Assembly (NCBI RefSeq): GCF_031551385.1
Contig: NZ_JAVBNS010000045.1
Coordinates: 19,402 to 83,401 of the forward strand
DNA: 64,000 nt
Direction: 5' to 3'
DNA from: Anaerosporobacter sp031551385
Lineage (GTDB): Bacteria > Bacillota > Clostridia > Lachnospirales > Lachnospiraceae
Numbering within the stretch: the stretch's first letter is position 1; each line of letters begins with the position of its first letter. Position numbers and translations under genes: made by a program. Positions 60,518 through 64,000 of this stretch are shown here, piece after piece. The notes beneath the pieces were generated by a model. The model was not told where the DNA came from, searched no databases, and saw only the letters and a program-made list of their open reading frames with translations.

Positions 60518-61702
60518 ATGAACAGTAAAGTAAAAAAAGTATTGTGTAGCTTAGTGTTTGCGCTTGCATTACTAGTAACAAGCGTTTTAGCACCAGTAAA
60601 TGCTCAGGCCGCAATAATCTACGATGATTCAGATGTAGAAGTAACAGAATTAGCAACGCTAGTATTGACAACAGGTACAGAGGCGAACAGAGAGAAAGTT
60701 GCAACATATATGTTCCAGACTACAATGGAAAATGAAGTGATACCAATTAAGATTACAACAAAGGGATATATGGATTATGCGGTAGCAGCTAGTGTTAGTG
60801 CTTCAACAGATGTTGGTATTTATACGGATGAGACGTGTACCGTACAAGCAGGTAATATTGCTTATATATCTACGTCTTCAGATCAAATATCAGAAGGTGT
60901 TTATGGGAATTCTGGATATGCATATTTCTCAAAAGCAGGTACTTATTATGTGAAATGTAAAACACCAGGAACATACGGATTTACTTCTCAGATGTATAAC
61001 GGTGCGAATCGTACATTGAAAGATAATACTTATACAACAGCGTATGGATATGACTATGATAAGTATAACTATGACAGTAGAGAAATCTATTACAAGTATG
61101 TACCAACGAAAACAGGTTATATTACTGTAAGTACAGAGCATTTTGAGGATTATGGTTCGAACAATATAACACTATGTAACAGTAGTAAAAAGGCAATATC
61201 AAATGAAGTATATACGTCTCCGACTTCTACTTATAGCAAGAAAGCAGTTTTTGCAGTGAAGAAGGGGACTACATATTACATTAAAGCAAGAACGTCATCA
61301 AAAGGATATCGTATTAAATGTAAAGTGACAGGAGTTACAGAAAGTAGTGGAGCAAAGAAAACTAGTGCGAAGACATTAACAATTGGAAAAGCGAAAAAAG
61401 GAGTTATACTTTCTGAAGATAAGACAACTACATCAGATTGGTACAAATTCACTTTGACGAAAGCAACAAAATTAAATCTTGTGGTAATGGGAAATTGTTC
61501 ATCTGGTAACTTAAAAGTGGAATTAACAAGTGCTAGTATCGGTGGTTCAGTAAAATTTACTATTAGTAGCACGGATTATGAAGGTTCTAAATCACTTGAA
61601 ACATATACATCAAAATCACTTCCAAAAGGAACATACTATATACGTGTTTACAAAGATGATAAGAAGGCTTCGGGTAACTATTCTATAAAGGTTTCTAAGT
61701 AA
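60518..61702 (+). CDS. Secreted protein with PPC-like beta domains, unknown function
   Basis: This 394-residue protein has a signal peptide (MNSKVKKVLCSLVFALALLV, cleavage near AQA-A). Repeated beta-sandwich modules follow: KAGTYYVKCKTPGTYGFTSQ, VKKGTTYYIKARTSSKGYRIK and LPKGTYYIRVYKDDKKASGNYSIKV. The G-T-Y-Y-(I/V) pattern is that of bacterial pre-peptidase C-terminal (PPC) domains. There is no catalytic domain or cell-wall anchor. It is rich in Ser, Thr, Tyr and Lys. AGGAGGG lies ten bases before the ATG. Confidence 0.75.
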   Translation: MNSKVKKVLCSLVFALALLVTSVLAPVNAQAAIIYDDSDVEVTELATLVLTTGTEANREKVATYMFQTTMENEVIPIKITTKGYMDYAVAASVSASTDVGIYTDETCTVQAGNIAYISTSSDQISEGVYGNSGYAYFSKAGTYYVKCKTPGTYGFTSQMYNGANRTLKDNTYTTAYGYDYDKYNYDSREIYYKYVPTKTGYITVSTEHFEDYGSNNITLCNSSKKAISNEVYTSPTSTYSKKAVFAVKKGTTYYIKARTSSKGYRIKCKVTGVTESSGAKKTSAKTLTIGKAKKGVILSEDKTTTSDWYKFTLTKATKLNLVVMGNCSSGNLKVELTSASIGGSVKFTISSTDYEGSKSLETYTSKSLPKGTYYIRVYKDDKKASGNYSIKVSK

Positions 61703-61757
61703 TAGAAGATAATGTTGTAAGCTTGTATTGATGTCAAATATTTATATTGGATATAAG

Positions 61758-61799
61758 AAAGGCGGAACTGGATTAATGAAAATCTAGTTCTGCCTTTTG
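61758..61799. terminator. Bidirectional terminator between the two secreted-protein genes
   Basis: AAAGGCGGAACTGGATT pairs with AATCTAGTTCTGCCTTT (one mismatch and one G-T) followed by a T tract. Confidence 0.82.
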
Positions 61800-61817
61800 T
61801 TTAATTTGTTTTAAATT

Positions 61818-62822
61818 TTAGTAGTAACGGTAATATTGGTAAGTTCCATCATAAGAGTAAGTTGCATTACGCAAATCGGCTTTCTTGATTTTTAACTTTG
61901 ATTTCTTAATTGTTACAGTAAAATCTTTTGACGAACCGTGAGCTACAGTCATACTTTTTGAGCCTACAGAATATGTACCAATTGTTTTTCCGGCATCTGT
62001 TTTAAATGTTATTTTTAAATCTTTAAGAGCAGTTACTTTATATCCTGAGTAATTAATAAATCTGCATTTTAAAACTAAATCACCATTTGATGCATAAGAA
62101 GCATTATATACTTGTAATCCACAACTTCCGTAATATAAGTTACTTGTTGTTTTTTTTGTTTCTTTGTATGTATTGGCTTTTACGGTTACCTTACATGTTA
62201 ATTTTTGACCACTTGGAGTTTTGGCTGTAATAGTAGCAGTTCCCGCTTTTTTAGCAGTAACAACACCTTTACTACTTACAGAGGCAACACTTGCTTTACT
62301 TGATGACCAAGTAACCGTTCCACCTGCATTATCAACTTTTAATGTTTTAGTAAATCCAACAGATAACGTTGCAGTTTTGTTACTTATTGTTGCAATCGGT
62401 TTTTCTGAGTAGATATCAATTGCATATGCGACATCCTCATCAAATGTAAGTTTTATACTATAGTCACCTGCAGGGAAATCTGTGAAGTAGTAACCATCAT
62501 AGTATGCGCTAATGTCGTCATACCAGTACCATTCGGAAGTATATAGATAAAAATCATCATATAAATTTCCTGAGCTAGTGTAGATGGATACATCACAATT
62601 TACTAAAGATGGAACATAGAAATCAAAGTATGTCTTTGCGTTTGTGTCAATTGTAAAGTCATAAATTATTTCTGTATTAGCTACTGCTGTGCCACCATCT
62701 TCTAAAGCAGTAACATATTCTTTGTCAGCAGCCTTACTAGTGCTTGTATTCGCAAATATAGGACTTAGACAAATCATAAATGCTAATACGAGTGATAAAA
62801 GTTTAGTACGTTTTGTTTTCAT
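61818..62822 (-). CDS. Secreted protein with bacterial Ig-like (BIG2) domain
   Basis: This 334-residue protein has a signal peptide (KTKRTKLLSLVLAFMICLSP, cleavage near SKA-A), an Asp/Tyr-rich beta module (about 30-155), and a BIG2 domain (about 157-235: TATLSVGFTKTLKVDN, VTWSSSKASVASVSSKGVV, AKKAGTATITAKT). A C-terminal beta domain ends in a Tyr-rich tail (YSYDGTYQYYRYY). It is probably a surface or matrix protein. The frame stays open 22 codons upstream, but ATG 62822 has TGGAGG close by and gives the signal peptide. Confidence 0.85.
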   Translation of the reverse strand: MKTKRTKLLSLVLAFMICLSPIFANTSTSKAADKEYVTALEDGGTAVANTEIIYDFTIDTNAKTYFDFYVPSLVNCDVSIYTSSGNLYDDFYLYTSEWYWYDDISAYYDGYYFTDFPAGDYSIKLTFDEDVAYAIDIYSEKPIATISNKTATLSVGFTKTLKVDNAGGTVTWSSSKASVASVSSKGVVTAKKAGTATITAKTPSGQKLTCKVTVKANTYKETKKTTSNLYYGSCGLQVYNASYASNGDLVLKCRFINYSGYKVTALKDLKITFKTDAGKTIGTYSVGSKSMTVAHGSSKDFTVTIKKSKLKIKKADLRNATYSYDGTYQYYRYY

Positions 62823-62982
62823 ATAATAACCTCCATAAATGAAATAAAAATATAATATCCAGTATTTACTATATAATATACTACACATAAATTATGAAGA
62901 CAAGTGAGACATTCGAACTAGTTTGTGTAGATTTTCCTTGTTTCTTTTAGTCGGATTATAGATAAATACTGTGTTTATATGG

Positions 62983-63014
62983 AAAAAGACAAACTTGCAT
63001 ATAAGTTTGTCTTT
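62983..63014. terminator. Terminator of the hemolysin-III family gene
   Basis: AAAAGACAAACTT and AAGTTTGTCTTT form a stem around a 6-base loop at the 3' end of the minus-strand gene. Confidence 0.75.
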
Positions 63015-63026
63015 AATAAAATACAT

Positions 63027-63695
63027 TTATGAAACTGGCAACTTGGCCACATAGAAGTACATGAGTATAAAGTGACAAAAGCTACCGCCAAGGCAAAATA
63101 GATGAAATATATCGTGCGAATTAAAGTTTTTGTGAAGACTATTAAATACAGGAAGTTTTAAGGCATAGATAACACCACCTACAGTATAGATAATTCCACC
63201 TGCTAATAGCCAACCAAAAGCGGGACCAGACAATCCAGCTAATAGTTGTGGAAAAGTGAAGATACACATCCAACCCATTGCAATATATATAACAGAAGAT
63301 ACCCAGCGTGGACAATACACCCAAAAAGCTTTTAAGCACATACCGCCAATCGCCATTGCCCAAATTACAATGAATAATATTCGGCCAGTTTGACCACCGA
63401 GAACAATTAAACAAATTGGTGTATACGTACTTGCGATAAGAACAGAAATGCTCATATGGTCAAATTTTTTTAATCTACGGTTGACTGCTTCTGTGGCATT
63501 GATGGAATGGTACAGGGAACTTGCTGTATATAGAAGCACTAAGCCGAAACTAAAGATAGCAAGTGATGCCGTGTGTAGGCCGTCAGTTGTTACAGCTAGA
63601 TGTATTAATAGTGGAATCGATATAAGTAACGCAATTGCTGATCCAAAGATATGAGTAAGTGCGCTAGCAGGATCTTTTAAATGTAATTTATTCAT
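63027..63695 (-). CDS. Hemolysin III / YqfA-like (PAQR superfamily) membrane protein
   Basis: This 222-residue protein has seven helices. The family signature is DPASALTHIFGSAIALL near the start, SSLYHSINATEAVNRRLKKFDHMSISVLIASTYTP in the middle and FNSHDIFHLFCLGGSFCHFILMYFY at the end. The His/Asp residues form the zinc site of PAQR proteins. The native role is unclear, perhaps lipid homeostasis. GGAGG precedes the ATG. Confidence 0.93.
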   Translation of the reverse strand: MNKLHLKDPASALTHIFGSAIALLISIPLLIHLAVTTDGLHTASLAIFSFGLVLLYTASSLYHSINATEAVNRRLKKFDHMSISVLIASTYTPICLIVLGGQTGRILFIVIWAMAIGGMCLKAFWVYCPRWVSSVIYIAMGWMCIFTFPQLLAGLSGPAFGWLLAGGIIYTVGGVIYALKLPVFNSLHKNFNSHDIFHLFCLGGSFCHFILMYFYVAKLPVS

Positions 63696-63845
63696 AATAA
63701 AACGCCTCCATAATTTATGTTGAGTTTAATAATAACTTCATACATAGTATTGATAACTATGTGATGTAATATACATATTACACGAATGCAATTTAAAAAT
63801 CAATAGGAAAAAGAAATTATGTATGCTATAATGGGTGAATGTTTA

Positions 63846-64000
63846 GGATTCGGGTGTCGAAAGGTTTATTTTCTTGTTTAAATGAATAATGGGAAATATT
63901 TATTCATTTAAACTTAGTTGATATACTTGTGTAATATACGTTTATGATGCAAAACTTTGTTATGTTTTCAAAGCGCATTCGTTAATGTTCTCTAAAACAA
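63846..64000. repeat. Long-hairpin element, copy B (cut by the right edge)
   Basis: From GGATTCGGGTGTCGAAAGG onward this matches the left arm of the element at 49356 block by block: GGTTTATTTTCT, AATGAATA, GGAAATATTTATTCATTTA, ATATACTTGTGT and GATGCAAAACTTT. The right arm, if present, lies beyond the window. The rest of 63696-63845 shows only AT-rich promoter-like sequence. Confidence 0.72.

Noticed and set aside
1..64000. CRISPR array
   Set aside because: I found no series of regularly spaced direct repeats with unique spacers and no cas gene.

Overview
The window is AT-rich, gene-dense DNA from a low-GC, spore-forming Gram-positive anaerobe, most likely a member of the Lachnospiraceae or a related clostridial group. 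The grounds are strong AGGAGG-type ribosome binding sites, some TTG and GTG starts, a bacterial V/A-type ATPase in place of an F-type operon, SpoIID and SpoIIQ homologues, an agr-type peptide signalling locus and an exosortase-G locus. This assignment is inferred from gene content only.

Layout. 1-2082: minus-strand accessory pair, a tyrosine recombinase whose N-terminal domain looks internally shortened, followed by a P-loop (NB-ARC/STAND-like) NTPase that runs off the left edge. 2268-4848: a cysteine hydrolase, a DUF1232 membrane protein, a small membrane/coiled-coil protein and a DEDDh exonuclease. 4906-6426: a D-Ala-D-Ala carboxypeptidase. 6620-15318: a complete nine-gene V/A-type ATPase operon (H/G-C-I-K-F-E-A-B-D), with a tandem repeat and hairpin just after the proteolipid gene. 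15874-24355: a seven-gene exosortase-G (XrtG) locus containing a pterin-synthase-like/membrane fusion, a Firmicu-CTERM-like target protein, the XrtG protease, two GT2 glycosyltransferases, a membrane sensor-like protein and a second pterin-synthase-like protein. 24503-27578: trmB, an unrecognised 46-residue basic protein, trxA, a structured non-coding stretch, and an agr locus (LytTR regulator, AgrD-like peptide, AgrB) with no AgrC kinase in the window.

27650-33156: an AI-2E family permease, tRNA-Lys(CTT), then a two-gene FokI-type Type IIS restriction-modification system directly downstream of the tRNA. 33301-41860: mostly housekeeping genes (phosphodiesterase, cobalamin adenosyltransferase, rhomboid protease, flavodoxin-like/SCP2-like protein, orphan histidine kinase, HIT protein, murG, radical SAM protein with a TSCPD partner, mtnN). 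42018-49357: a membrane protein with a long charged tail, pgi, a MATE pump, and a Fur-family regulator leading a zinc ABC importer (znuACB).

49356-49835 is a non-coding, almost wholly self-complementary element. A second copy starts at about 63846 and runs off the right edge. After it come niaR, pfkA, dnaX-ybaB-recR, a chemotaxis receptor, spoIID-spoIIQ, a PAP2 phosphatase, two convergent secreted surface proteins and a hemolysin-III family protein.

The most interesting items are the XrtG locus with its two divergent pterin-synthase-like domains, the FokI homologue with altered base-contact positions, the long-hairpin repeat family, a second dispersed inverted-repeat family in three intergenic regions, the kinase-less agr locus, and the integrase-NTPase pair at the left edge.
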